A stretch of DNA of 64,000 nt from Actinosynnema sp. ALI-1.44. GTDB lineage: Bacteria > Actinomycetota > Actinomycetes > Mycobacteriales > Pseudonocardiaceae. Positions 8,197 through 16,314 of this stretch are shown one piece after another. Made by a program: the position numbers and the translations under genes. Each line of letters begins with the position of its first letter. Within the stretch, counting starts at the first letter, position 1. Below the pieces are notes generated by a model, which was not told the DNA's origin, ran no database searches, and was given only the letters and a program-made list of their open reading frames with translations. Where the stretch lies: NCBI RefSeq assembly GCF_001984155.1, contig NZ_MTQO01000027.1:33692-97691 (forward strand), given 5' to 3'.

Positions 8197-8852
8197 CCAC
8201 GCAGGACGGGCAGCACGGCTGCGGGTGTCACGCCCATCATCTCGCGCATCTGACGAGTGAGGTGGGCCTGGTCGGCGAAGCCCGCCGTGACGGCCGCCTC
8301 AGCCAACGAGCAGCCGTCACGCAGTTCCTCCGCTGCCCGGCGTAGCCGCGCCCATATCCGCCACCGGGTCAGCGGCATGCCGAGTTGTCGCTGTGCCAAC
8401 GCACGCAGCCGCTGCGGCGACAGGCCGACCGCCGCCGCCACGTCCGGCATGGGGACGCTGCGATCCGCCACCATGGTCAACGCCCGCACCAGACGGGGAT
8501 CCACCTCAGTGGACGGTTCACGAGTGATCTCGTCCACACTCAGGTCCGCCAAGTCGGGCGCGGCGGTGAGTGCGTTGCCGCCGGGGCGCTCGCGCAACCG
8601 GTCGGCGAACGCGCGGTGCGGCTCGACGAAGAAGGTGAGCAGGTCCGCCGCGGCGAGGATGCGGTGCCGGACCATCGGCGGCACCAGCAGCGCCACGCTC
8701 TGGTGCCTGACCGCCGCCGCGTCCACCATGGCCACTTCGCCGCGGGGCGCGATGGCGATCTGGAACGCGGCGTGCCGGTGTACGCCGCTGTCCGTCACCG
8801 GGCCCCGGTAGACGGCGTACCCCGCGCCGATCTCGAAGCTGGGCACGGTCAC
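8175..8852 (-). CDS. AraC-family transcriptional regulator
   Basis: 225 residues. A cupin-like N-terminal sensor with HRHAAFQIAIAPRGEV is followed by a C-terminal double helix-turn-helix (residues ~125-220): VAAAVGLSPQRLRALAQRQLG and SLAEAAVTAGFADQAHLTRQMREMMGVTPA. The pattern is that of small AraC/XylS regulators acting as local activators. It is divergent from the SARP regulator, whose upstream region carries repeated operator-like motifs, and convergent with the methyltransferase. The effector is unknown. Confidence 0.85.
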   Translation of the reverse strand: MTVPSFEIGAGYAVYRGPVTDSGVHRHAAFQIAIAPRGEVAMVDAAAVRHQSVALLVPPMVRHRILAAADLLTFFVEPHRAFADRLRERPGGNALTAAPDLADLSVDEITREPSTEVDPRLVRALTMVADRSVPMPDVAAAVGLSPQRLRALAQRQLGMPLTRWRIWARLRRAAEELRDGCSLAEAAVTAGFADQAHLTRQMREMMGVTPAAVLPVLRGQSRRAV

Positions 8853-8873
8853 CTGATGATCGTGCCACGGCAG

Positions 8874-8906
8874 GTGTTGACTACGTGTTGGTCACGTGGT
8901 GACCAA
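8874..8906. promoter_or_regulatory. 11-bp-spaced direct repeats and 8-3-8 palindrome before the SARP gene
   Basis: Three heptamers, GTGTTGA (8874), GTGTTGG (8885) and GTGGTGA (8896), begin exactly 11 bp apart, the spacing used by SARP/OmpR-type winged-helix regulators. The last two are embedded in a perfect palindrome TTGGTCAC-GTG-GTGACCAA (8888-8906). The site lies between the divergent AraC and SARP genes. Confidence 0.55.
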
Positions 8907-8952
8907 GTATGGCCAGGCAGTGCCATTTCCAGGCATGCTGGTCACCATCGTG

Positions 8953-11730
8953 ATGAGTTCTTCTGTCGAGATCAACGTGCTCGGTCCGTGGCAGGCTTTC
9001 GTCGGCGGCCGTCCCGTCGTGGTGCAGGCCGGGCACCAGCGGACGTTGCTGTCGTCGCTCGTGCTGTCAGCGGGCCAGCCCGTCATGGCCGACACGCTGG
9101 CCGGGCAGGTCTGGGGCGACCAGCAGCCGGTGAACGTCCGCGGCGCCTTGTCGACGTACGCCACCCGGTTACGCGCAGTGTTCGGAAAGGACGCCATCGT
9201 AGCCAATCCCGGCGGGGGTTACTGCCTGTCGGTCGACCAGGACAATGTGGACCTGCACCGCTTCCGCAGGCTGCTGCGGCAGGCGCGGGGCGCCGACAGC
9301 GCCAGGACCGAGCTCGGGTTGCTGCGGGAAGCGCTTGGCCTGTGGCGTGGCCGCCCGTTCACCGGTGTCGAGTCCGACTGGCTCGACATGGACGTCGTGC
9401 CGTCGCTCACCGAGGAGTGGTTCACCGCGACCGAACGCCGGATCGACCTGGATCTGGCGGTTGGCGCGTCCTCGGCGGCCATCGCCGAACTGTCCGGGTT
9501 GACCACCCAGTTCCCGCTGCGGGAGTCGTTGTGGCTCCGGCTGATCGACGCGATGTGGCGCACGGGACGGCGTGCCGACGCGCTGTCCGCGTACCGGCGT
9601 GTCCGTTCTGTGCTGCGGGACGAACTCGGCGTCGAGCCGGACGTGGACCTGCAGCGGCTGCACCGGGAACTGCTGCGCGACATCGCCGACGAGCGGGTGA
9701 CGCCGTTGCGCGCGAGCGCCGCGCCCGGCCCGCACGAGCTTCCGCCTGACAACGTCAGGTTCGTCGGCAGGCGTGCCGAGCTCGCCACACTGGACGACCT
9801 GGTCGCCACGATCACCTTCGCCACGGGTGCGGGCGAACCGCCGACGATCGTCGTGGCCATCGACGGCGCGCCCGGCACCGGCAAGACGGCACTGGCTCTG
9901 CACTGGGCGCACCGGATGGCCCACCGGCACCCGGACACCCAGCTGTACCTGAACCTGCGCGGCTATTCCGCGGAGGATCCCGTTCGCCCGGCCGCCGCGG
10001 TCGAGACCATGCTGCGATCGCTCGGCGTACCCATCGAACGCATCCCCGCCGAACTGGACGAGCGGTCAGCGCTGTTGCGCAGCACGCTTGCCGGACGCAA
10101 ACCGTTGATGCTGCTGGACAACGCCCGCGACGCCGCCCAGGTGCGCGCGTTGTTGCCGGGCGCGGGTGGGCTGGTGATCGTGACCAGCCGCAACCAGCTG
10201 CGGTCACTGTCCATCCGGGATGGCGCGCAACGGCTGAGCCTGCAACGGCTCAGCCACGACGACGCCGTGGAGTTGCTGGGGTCGACGGCCGGGACGGCAC
10301 GGGTCGCGGCCGAGCCGCAGGCGGCCGGGCAGCTCGCGGAGCTGTGTGAGGGGTTGCCGCTGGCGTTGGCGATCGTCGCCGAACGGGCCCAGCGCACGGA
10401 CACCCTCAGCCATGTCGTCCAGGCGCTGACCGACGAGATGGGTGAACCGGCGGCGTTCCGGTCCGGGATGGGCAGCGAGCTGTACGCCGCGTTGTCGTGG
10501 TCCTACCGGGCACTCGACCCGCTCGCGGCCACGATGTTCCGCAAGCTCGGTCTGCACCCCGCCAACGACATCAGCACGGATGCCGCGGCCGTCATCGTGG
10601 ACCTGCCGTCCACACGGGCCAGGCAGGTCCTCGATCAGCTCCACGACGCGCACATGGTCGAACAACTCCGGCCCAAGCGGTACGAACTGCACGACCTCAT
10701 CCGGCTGTACGCGGCCGAGGAGGCACATCGCACCGACAGCCCCGATGCCAACACCGCGGCGATCCGCCGGGTCCTCGACTGGTACCTGCACACCGCGGTG
10801 AGCGCCGAGTCCGTGCTGCAACCACGGCGGCGATTCGACTTCGTGGCACCGCTGACCCCGGCCGTGCCGCCGGTCGTCTTCGCCGACCAGGCCGCGGCGA
10901 CGGGCTGGTTCGAGCGGGAGTTCGACTGCCTGCGGTCGGTGGTCCGCTGGGCCGCCACGCACGGGTGGGGCGGTCACGCGTGGCGCATCGTGATCGCGAT
11001 GACCACGTTCCTCGACCGGCGGGTCGCGTGGCAGGAAAGCGTCGAACTGCTGGAGACCGCGCTGGCCGCGGCGCGGGCGGCCGAGGACCGCGTCGGCGAG
11101 GGGTACGCGTTCAATTCGCTGTCCTGCCAGCAGATCGACAAGAACGAGTTCGCCGGGGCAAGGCGCAACCTGGAACAGGCCATCGACTGCTTCGTCGACA
11201 CCGGCCACCAGGCAGGCGAGACGATGGCGCTGTCCAACCTGGGGCTGGTGCACGGGCAGGCGGGCGAGCCCGAACGTGGACTACAGGTCTGCGCGAGCGC
11301 GCTGGCACTGGCCGAGACACTGGGGTATCAGCGCGGTGTCGCCAACAACCACAACAACATGGCCACCGCCCACGTCGCACTGGGCGACTACGACAAAGCC
11401 ATCGACTGCTTCCGGCGCGCCGACCGGTTGTTCGCCGAGATCGGGGACATCGAACCCCGGTCGCTCAACCTCCAGGAGCTGGGACGCGCCTACGCCACCA
11501 CCGGCCAGCACACCAAGGCGATCCGCGCGTTGCGCCGGGCCGCGGCGGGGTACGGCCAGCTCGGCAACCGGCGCTGGCAAGCGATCGCGCTCTACGACCT
11601 CGGCAACGCGATCGCGTGCACCGGCCATCCCGGGTGGGCACGGCACTGCTGGCACGCGGCTCTCGTGGTGATGCGGGAACTTGCGGATCCTCGAACGGCG
11701 GAGCTGGAGGAACTGCTCGAAGCGGGCTGA
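8953..11730 (+). CDS. AfsR/SARP-family regulator with BTAD, NB-ARC and TPR domains
   Basis: 925 residues from ATG 8953 (SSSVEINVLGPWQAF, a standard SARP beginning); the frame is open back to a GTG at 8896, but that lies inside the operator palindrome. Domains in order: OmpR-type winged helix (~1-90), bacterial transcriptional activation domain (~95-240, ending RVRSVLRDELGVEPD), NB-ARC ATPase with Walker A DGAPGTGKTALAL (~305) and a Walker B-like KPLMLLDNA, and a C-terminal set of tetratricopeptide repeats (~650-915; AIDCFVDTGH, ALGDYDKAIDCFRRA). Such large regulators respond to physiological signals and activate secondary metabolism. No biosynthetic cluster is adjacent, so the target is unknown. 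A strong hairpin follows. Confidence 0.9.
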   Translation: MSSSVEINVLGPWQAFVGGRPVVVQAGHQRTLLSSLVLSAGQPVMADTLAGQVWGDQQPVNVRGALSTYATRLRAVFGKDAIVANPGGGYCLSVDQDNVDLHRFRRLLRQARGADSARTELGLLREALGLWRGRPFTGVESDWLDMDVVPSLTEEWFTATERRIDLDLAVGASSAAIAELSGLTTQFPLRESLWLRLIDAMWRTGRRADALSAYRRVRSVLRDELGVEPDVDLQRLHRELLRDIADERVTPLRASAAPGPHELPPDNVRFVGRRAELATLDDLVATITFATGAGEPPTIVVAIDGAPGTGKTALALHWAHRMAHRHPDTQLYLNLRGYSAEDPVRPAAAVETMLRSLGVPIERIPAELDERSALLRSTLAGRKPLMLLDNARDAAQVRALLPGAGGLVIVTSRNQLRSLSIRDGAQRLSLQRLSHDDAVELLGSTAGTARVAAEPQAAGQLAELCEGLPLALAIVAERAQRTDTLSHVVQALTDEMGEPAAFRSGMGSELYAALSWSYRALDPLAATMFRKLGLHPANDISTDAAAVIVDLPSTRARQVLDQLHDAHMVEQLRPKRYELHDLIRLYAAEEAHRTDSPDANTAAIRRVLDWYLHTAVSAESVLQPRRRFDFVAPLTPAVPPVVFADQAAATGWFEREFDCLRSVVRWAATHGWGGHAWRIVIAMTTFLDRRVAWQESVELLETALAAARAAEDRVGEGYAFNSLSCQQIDKNEFAGARRNLEQAIDCFVDTGHQAGETMALSNLGLVHGQAGEPERGLQVCASALALAETLGYQRGVANNHNNMATAHVALGDYDKAIDCFRRADRLFAEIGDIEPRSLNLQELGRAYATTGQHTKAIRALRRAAAGYGQLGNRRWQAIALYDLGNAIACTGHPGWARHCWHAALVVMRELADPRTAELEELLEAG

Positions 11731-11731
11731 G

Positions 11732-11762
11732 CACGGGGTGGGCCCCTCGACCCCACCCCGTG
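11732..11762. terminator. Bidirectional hairpin after the SARP gene
   Basis: Perfect 11-bp arms (11732-11742 and 11752-11762) around a 9-base loop sit between the convergent SARP and lipoprotein genes. Confidence 0.75.
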
Positions 11763-11774
11763 GCGTGAACCGGC

Positions 11775-12239
11775 TCAGCCGCCGGTGACTCCGAAACCGC
11801 AGGCGAAGTACCCCTTGCCTTCCTTGACGACCTTGACCGTGATCGGCGAGTCACCCGGCATCTCCACCGGCACTGTCCACTCGTCACCGTCCTCCCGCGG
11901 CTCGCCGGGAGTCCCCTTCGGGAACGCCTTCTGCGCGGGCGGGTCGAGTTCCTTCTCCAGTGCGAACTTGCCGGTCCTGTTCACCGGGCTCGACCAGTGC
12001 TCGCACACCGCGGCTTCGATCTTGTCGTCGTCGCCTGCCTTGACGCCGTCGATCAGCGCCTGCACAGCGGCTTTCGGGGACTTCGCACCGGGCCTGGCCG
12101 ATGATTGCGCCGTAGTTCCCTTGTCACCGGACGACCCGTCGGAAGATCCGACAGGGACAGCGCTGCCGTCCGTCGAACTGCCGCATGCCGTGACCAGACC
12201 GGCGATCACCACAGCCGCCCCCAGTACCCCGATCCGCAT
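11775..12239 (-). CDS. Putative lipoprotein of unknown function
   Basis: About 154 residues from ATG 12239 (a GTG four codons upstream is possible). A lipoprotein signal ends in the lipobox LVTAC (Cys ~20). A Ser/Gly/Asp-rich linker (residues 21-52) tethers a small domain: SPKAAVQALIDGVKAGDDDKIEAAVCEHW, then an acidic-basic beta-rich part ending VVKEGKGYFACGFGVTGG. The AVQALIDGVKAGD opening resembles NTF2/DUF4878-like lipoproteins of actinomycetes. Two Cys in the mature domain may form a disulfide. No partner is evident. Confidence 0.7.
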   Translation of the reverse strand: MRIGVLGAAVVIAGLVTACGSSTDGSAVPVGSSDGSSGDKGTTAQSSARPGAKSPKAAVQALIDGVKAGDDDKIEAAVCEHWSSPVNRTGKFALEKELDPPAQKAFPKGTPGEPREDGDEWTVPVEMPGDSPITVKVVKEGKGYFACGFGVTGG

Positions 12240-12360
12240 CTTCCTGTCCACTCCCGTTGTCCTGTCTGCCCCTGTGCCGAGCAGTGAAACAGGACTCGCG
12301 TCGGGGCACTACATGATCAACGGGAAATACCGCGACAGTTGACCCGTCTACCGCAGAGGT

Positions 12361-12909
12361 TTACCACCTGGCGGCCCACGGCTCGCGTGGCAGGTCCGCG
12401 GCGCCGATGACGAACGAGATGACGTGGTACCAGCCTGCTGTGACAACGAGTTCGAGGATCTGGGCGTCGGTGAGTTCACCGGCGAGGGACGCGAACGTGG
12501 CGTCGGTCAGCTTGCCGGTGTCGTGCAGTTCGTCGGCCAGGCGGAGGACCGTGCGATCCAGGTCGCTCCACGACGGGTGGTCCGGATCGACCGCGGCCGT
12601 GGCGGCGAGTTGCTCGGGCGTGAACTCGGCGGCGGCGGCGAAAACCGTTGCGTGGACGCCCCATTCGTACTCCGCGCCGCAGCGGGCACAGGTGCGTTGG
12701 ATGACGAGTTCACGCAGGCGTGTGGGGACGGTGCCGTGGCCGAGGATGCCCGCGCCGAGCGGACGCATGCGGGACGCCAGGTCCGGGTGGCGCACGAGGG
12801 TGCGGAACAGCATCAGCGGCTCCATGCCCGGCGTGGTCAGTTTGGCGAGCACGGCCGCGGCGGCGTCGTCGTAGGGCGGCTGTGCGGGAGCGATACGTGG
12901 TCCGGTCAT
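12361..12909 (-). CDS. Carboxymuconolactone decarboxylase/AhpD-like protein
   Basis: 182 residues. The CMD-family core reads LRELVIQRTCARCGAEYEWGVH (residues ~66-87), with the CxxC pair and the following His typical of AhpD-like peroxidase/thiol proteins. The second half has the LDRTVLRLADELHDTGKL helix and LTDAQILELVVTAGWYHVISF. Such proteins reduce peroxides or act on small acids. It lies downstream of HxlR and an MBL hydrolase on the same strand, with a separate palindrome just before its start, so it is probably part of the same stress-responsive module. Confidence 0.85.
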   Translation of the reverse strand: MTGPRIAPAQPPYDDAAAAVLAKLTTPGMEPLMLFRTLVRHPDLASRMRPLGAGILGHGTVPTRLRELVIQRTCARCGAEYEWGVHATVFAAAAEFTPEQLAATAAVDPDHPSWSDLDRTVLRLADELHDTGKLTDATFASLAGELTDAQILELVVTAGWYHVISFVIGAADLPREPWAARW

Positions 12910-12930
12910 CGAATGGACTCCCGTCTCGAA

Positions 12931-12958
12931 TTTCGAAGCACACGATAGCGCTTCGAAA
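12931..12958. promoter_or_regulatory. Inverted repeat upstream of the AhpD-like gene
   Basis: TTTCGAAGC (12931-12939) and GCTTCGAAA (12950-12958) form perfect 9-bp arms with a 10-bp spacer, 22-49 bases upstream of the start. It is a plausible operator, perhaps for the neighbouring HxlR protein. Confidence 0.5.
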
Positions 12959-12997
12959 TCAGAATCACAAGCGGGCGGGCCGGTGGGCCGAGCGGAG

Positions 12998-13426
12998 TCA
13001 GGCAGGCGAGTCGTAGCGCGCCCGCGCGTCGTTGACCTCGTTGATGTGCACCTCGGCCCAGTCCCGGATCGCCGCGAGCGGGACGGTGAGGGTGTGCCCG
13101 AGATCGGTCAGCGTGTACTCCACTTTGGGTGGGACGGTCGGGTGCGTCGTGCGGGTGAGCAGGCCGTCCCGTTCGAGGCTGCGCAGTGTCTGGGTGAGCA
13201 TCTTCTCGCTGACGCCGTCGATGGCGTGCCGGAGTTCGCTGTAGCGCTTGGTTCCCGTGGACAAGCAGCCGACGATCAGCGCGGTCCACTTGTCGGCGAT
13301 GCGGTCGAGGACCTGCCGTGACGGGCACGGCGCGCTGTAGACGTCGGCAGGGCGTCCGTCGGGCAGCCAGGCCAACACCCGGCCAGGCGTGCCCGGCCGG
13401 GGCCTGCGGGTGCGAGGTGCGGGCAT
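12998..13426 (-). CDS. HxlR-family winged-helix regulator
   Basis: 142 residues from ATG 13426. It has the HxlR signature: a Cys near the start of the domain (SAPCPSRQVLDRIADKWTALIVGCL), then RYSELRHAIDGVSEKMLTQTLRSLERDGLLTR and VEYTLTDLGHTL. The conserved Cys (in APCPSR) suggests a redox or electrophile switch as in YodB/HypR-type members. It begins 10 bases after the MBL hydrolase stop, so the two are co-transcribed; the AhpD-like gene follows after an 88-bp gap containing a palindrome. Confidence 0.88.
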   Translation of the reverse strand: MPAPRTRRPRPGTPGRVLAWLPDGRPADVYSAPCPSRQVLDRIADKWTALIVGCLSTGTKRYSELRHAIDGVSEKMLTQTLRSLERDGLLTRTTHPTVPPKVEYTLTDLGHTLTVPLAAIRDWAEVHINEVNDARARYDSPA

Positions 13427-13436
13427 GATCGTGACG

Positions 13437-14288
13437 TTATGCGATTTCCGGCCCGCCGGCCCAGACTCGCCGTGAGACGGGCGGCAGGACCCGGCCGAAC
13501 ACCTGCCCCGCGAAATGGCCGCCCGCGAGGATCGTGCGCCCGTCGGCCACGTCGTCGAGCAACCGCTCGCGCGTGTCCACCCCCGCCTCGGCGTCCACGT
13601 CGAACGCGAAACTCCAGTGGCTTTCGGCGACCTGGACCTGGCAGTGCATGACGTCACCGAGGACGACCACGCGCCGCCGGTCGTCGCCGCCGCCGGTCAC
13701 CTCGATGCTGTGGTGGCCCGGGGTGTGCCCGGGTGTGGCCAGGACACGGATCCCGGGCGCGATGACGTCGTCGTGGTCGACGAAGCCGATCACGTCCGCC
13801 AACGGCTGCTGCACGGTCTCCGGGTCCGGGCCGACGAGTTCCTCGGTGCCCCACCAATGGGTCCATTCGGCCTTGCCGACCAGGTGCTTGGCGTGCGGGA
13901 AGGTCAAACCTCCTCCGGGGCCGGTGGTCCAGCCGACGTGATCGTGGTGCAGGTGGGTGTAGACGACGGTGTCGACGTCACCAGGCGCCAGGTCTTCGGC
14001 GGCGAGGGCGTCGAGCAGGCCGCCGCCGTGGAACTCGGCCTTGCCGGGCAGGTCGAACTCGACCGGGCCGAGACCGAGATCGACGAGCACGACCCGGTCT
14101 GCCGTGCGGATCAGGAACGACCCGATGCTGACCGGGAACCAGCCGCGCTCGTCGAGGAACGCCGCGTGCGCCGCCCACTCGCTGGACGGGAAGAACACGG
14201 CGGGGTTGAGCCAGGCGTGCCCGTCGGGCAGATAGGTGACGGTCGTGTCGCCGAGGCGGACCTGGGCGCGGGAAGCGGGGTGAGCCAT
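13437..14288 (-). CDS. MBL-fold metallo-hydrolase
   Basis: 283 residues from ATG 14288, which has GGAGAG upstream. The metallo-beta-lactamase motif THLHHDHVGW (residues ~103-112) supplies the HxHxDH zinc ligands. Further ligands are in LATPGHTPGHHSIE, the bridging Asp in VVLGDVMH, and a late AGGHFAG His. The family resembles N-acyl homoserine lactonase/quorum-quenching-like and general hydrolases; the substrate cannot be told. It is the first gene of an operon with the HxlR regulator. A 16-bp palindrome lies 68-83 bases upstream. Confidence 0.88.
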   Translation of the reverse strand: MAHPASRAQVRLGDTTVTYLPDGHAWLNPAVFFPSSEWAAHAAFLDERGWFPVSIGSFLIRTADRVVLVDLGLGPVEFDLPGKAEFHGGGLLDALAAEDLAPGDVDTVVYTHLHHDHVGWTTGPGGGLTFPHAKHLVGKAEWTHWWGTEELVGPDPETVQQPLADVIGFVDHDDVIAPGIRVLATPGHTPGHHSIEVTGGGDDRRRVVVLGDVMHCQVQVAESHWSFAFDVDAEAGVDTRERLLDDVADGRTILAGGHFAGQVFGRVLPPVSRRVWAGGPEIA

Positions 14289-14355
14289 GCTGTCTCTCCT
14301 TTGTGGAACGGTGATCCCCACTCACCCTGGGAGAGCCACGGTCCAAAAGGAAGTA

Positions 14356-14371
14356 CGCACTTGCAAGTGCG
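14356..14371. promoter_or_regulatory. 16-bp perfect palindrome upstream of the MBL/hxlR operon
   Basis: CGCACTTGCAAGTGCG is a perfect palindrome, preceded by AAGTA. HxlR-family repressors commonly bind such short perfect dyads at their own promoters, so autoregulation is likely. Confidence 0.55.
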
Positions 14372-14397
14372 CCGCCCGGGTCCGGCGGGACGATCTC

Positions 14398-15318
14398 CTA
14401 CCCGAGGTCGCTCGAATCCGTGTTGCCGCCCGAAAGCACGACGACGACGCGTTCGCCCGGCTGAGGTGTGTAAGCCCCGGACGTCAACGCCGCCAGCGCC
14501 ACGGCGGCCCCGTGCTCGACGGCGACCTGCCGTTGATCCCACAGCAGCTTGCGGGCGGCGACGATGTCGCTCTCCTCGACCAGGACGGACCGCACGCCCG
14601 TGCGAACGGCCACGTCGTAGGGGACCTGGCCGAGGAGCGTGGCACCGAGCGAGTCCGCGGCCACACCGGAAACACCGACCTCGACGGGCTTTCCGGCGAC
14701 CAGGGCGGCGTTGAACGTGGGGCACTCGACCGGCTCGACACCGACGACCCGCGCCTTGCCCTCGGTGGCCGCGGCGATCCCCGCCATCAGCCCTCCCCCG
14801 CCGACCGCGACCAGGATCGTGTCGACCCGTCCGCCGGTCTGCTCCAGGATCTCGGTGCCCAGCGTGCCCTGGCCCGCGCAGACCTCCGGCTGGTCGAAGG
14901 CGTGGCAGAACAGGGCGCCGGTCTGCTCGGCGTGCCTGATCGCCGCTTCGTACGCGTCGTGGTACTTGGCCCCCACCTGCTCGATCTCGGCGCCCATTTC
15001 GCGCAGCTTCCGCACCTTCACGGCGGGCGCTGTGCGTGGCACGAACACCCGGGCGTGGGTGCCACTGCGGGCCGCCGCGTAGACGACACCCAGCGCGGCG
15101 TTGCCGCCGGACGCGCCGACCACACCCGCGTCGGGCAGCCCGCCCTGTTCAGCCGCGGTGAGGATGCGGTTGACCATGCCGCGAGCCTTGAACGACCCGG
15201 TGTGCTGCGCCAGTTCCAGTTTCAGGTGGAGGGCCGTCTCGACCTGGATGAGCGGGGTGGTCCTGATGTGGGGCTGGATGCGCCGCCGGGCCGCGGCGAC
15301 GTCGGATGCGTCGATCAC
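14398..15318 (-). CDS. PLP-dependent serine/threonine dehydratase family protein
   Basis: 306 residues from GTG 15318 (VIDASDVAAARRRIQPHIRTTPL, the normal start of this family). An upstream GTG at 15351 would overlap a LysR operator. The fold-type II motifs are present: HTGSFKARGM with the Schiff-base Lys (~50), VGASGGNAALG, and the phosphate loop VAVGGGGLMAGI (~175). The family includes threonine dehydratase, serine racemase and hydroxyaspartate dehydratase; substrate is not resolved. No ACT domain is present. It is divergent from a LysR regulator with shared TTAAGCA operators. Confidence 0.85.
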   Translation of the reverse strand: MIDASDVAAARRRIQPHIRTTPLIQVETALHLKLELAQHTGSFKARGMVNRILTAAEQGGLPDAGVVGASGGNAALGVVYAAARSGTHARVFVPRTAPAVKVRKLREMGAEIEQVGAKYHDAYEAAIRHAEQTGALFCHAFDQPEVCAGQGTLGTEILEQTGGRVDTILVAVGGGGLMAGIAAATEGKARVVGVEPVECPTFNAALVAGKPVEVGVSGVAADSLGATLLGQVPYDVAVRTGVRSVLVEESDIVAARKLLWDQRQVAVEHGAAVALAALTSGAYTPQPGERVVVVLSGGNTDSSDLG

Positions 15319-15343
15319 GACCCCAGCCTGGCAAGTGACTGCC

Positions 15344-15388
15344 TTAAGCACCAGCTAGATCTACTATGGCTCGTTAAGCAGTGCTTAA
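15344..15388. promoter_or_regulatory. LysR operator cluster between dehydratase and lysR
   Basis: TTAAGCA occurs at 15344-15350 and again in the perfect palindrome TTAAGCA-G-TGCTTAA (15374-15388). Two sites of different quality about 30 bp apart are the usual recognition and activation sites of LysR regulators on divergent promoters. Confidence 0.6.
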
Positions 15389-15403
15389 GCCAGGGAGGTG
15401 CGC

Positions 15404-16309
15404 GTGCTGGACGTCAACCGGCTCGCCGTGCTGGTGCAGATCGCCCACCACGGCTCGATCACCGCCGCCGCCACCCAGCTGTCGATCACACCCGCGGCCG
15501 TGTCCCAGCAGCTGGCCAAGCTCGAACGCGAGGTCGGCTGCCCCTTGGTCGACCGGCACCCGCGCGGGGTGCGGCTCACCACGGTCGGCACCGCGTTGGC
15601 CGCGCACGCCGAGACGATCGTTGGCCAACTGCGGGCCGCGGAACAGCACGTGCAGGTGCTGCTCGACCAGCAACCGACCCACCTCGCGGTCGGCACGTTC
15701 GCCAGTGCCGGGCAGACGCTCGTACCTCCGGCCTTGGCGCGGTTCAGGCGCGAGTACCCGGATGTCGCGCTGGCTCTGCGTGACCTCGAACCGCCGGACG
15801 GCTACGGGCTGGTGACCTCACGGGAACTGGACCTGCTGATCACACACGGCTACCCGGGTGGCACCATGCCCGACGCGCAGGGACTGCGCCGGTTCCTCCT
15901 GCTGACCGACCCGTTGCGCCTGGCACTGCCGGCGAGCGACCCGATGGCCACGCGGCAGCGGATCGCGTTGAAGAACCTCACGGGCCACGAGTGGATCTCC
16001 GGCGGCCAGGGCATCCCCAACCGGGTCTGCCTGGAACACCTTGCCCGGCAGGCGAAAGTACGGGTCCACGTCGCCTACGAGACGGCCGACTACCAGGTCA
16101 CCCTCGCTCTCGTCGCCGCAGGGCTCGGCGTGGCGCTCGTACCGTCGAGCCTCCTGGACGGGCCGCCCGACCGCCGGGTCGCGGTGCGCGCGCTGACCGG
16201 CGAACCCGTCACCCGCGGCATCTACCTGGCGCACCACAAACAACCCAATCCCCTGGCACACGCGATGATCGGGTTCCTGACACGGGCGGCGGGCGCGCGA
16301 ACCCGTTAG
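15404..16309 (+). CDS. LysR-family transcriptional regulator
   Basis: 301 residues from GTG 15404, which has GGGAGG 5 bases upstream. The N-terminal winged HTH reads LAVLVQIAHHGSITAAATQL and AAVSQQLAKLEREVGCPLVDRH. The C-terminal periplasmic-binding-like effector domain begins near LAVGTFASAGQTLVPPALARF. It is divergent from the PLP dehydratase, which it probably controls through the TTAAGCA sites between them. The inducer may be the amino acid substrate of the dehydratase (inference). Confidence 0.9.
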   Translation: MLDVNRLAVLVQIAHHGSITAAATQLSITPAAVSQQLAKLEREVGCPLVDRHPRGVRLTTVGTALAAHAETIVGQLRAAEQHVQVLLDQQPTHLAVGTFASAGQTLVPPALARFRREYPDVALALRDLEPPDGYGLVTSRELDLLITHGYPGGTMPDAQGLRRFLLLTDPLRLALPASDPMATRQRIALKNLTGHEWISGGQGIPNRVCLEHLARQAKVRVHVAYETADYQVTLALVAAGLGVALVPSSLLDGPPDRRVAVRALTGEPVTRGIYLAHHKQPNPLAHAMIGFLTRAAGARTR

Positions 16310-16314
16310 GACGG

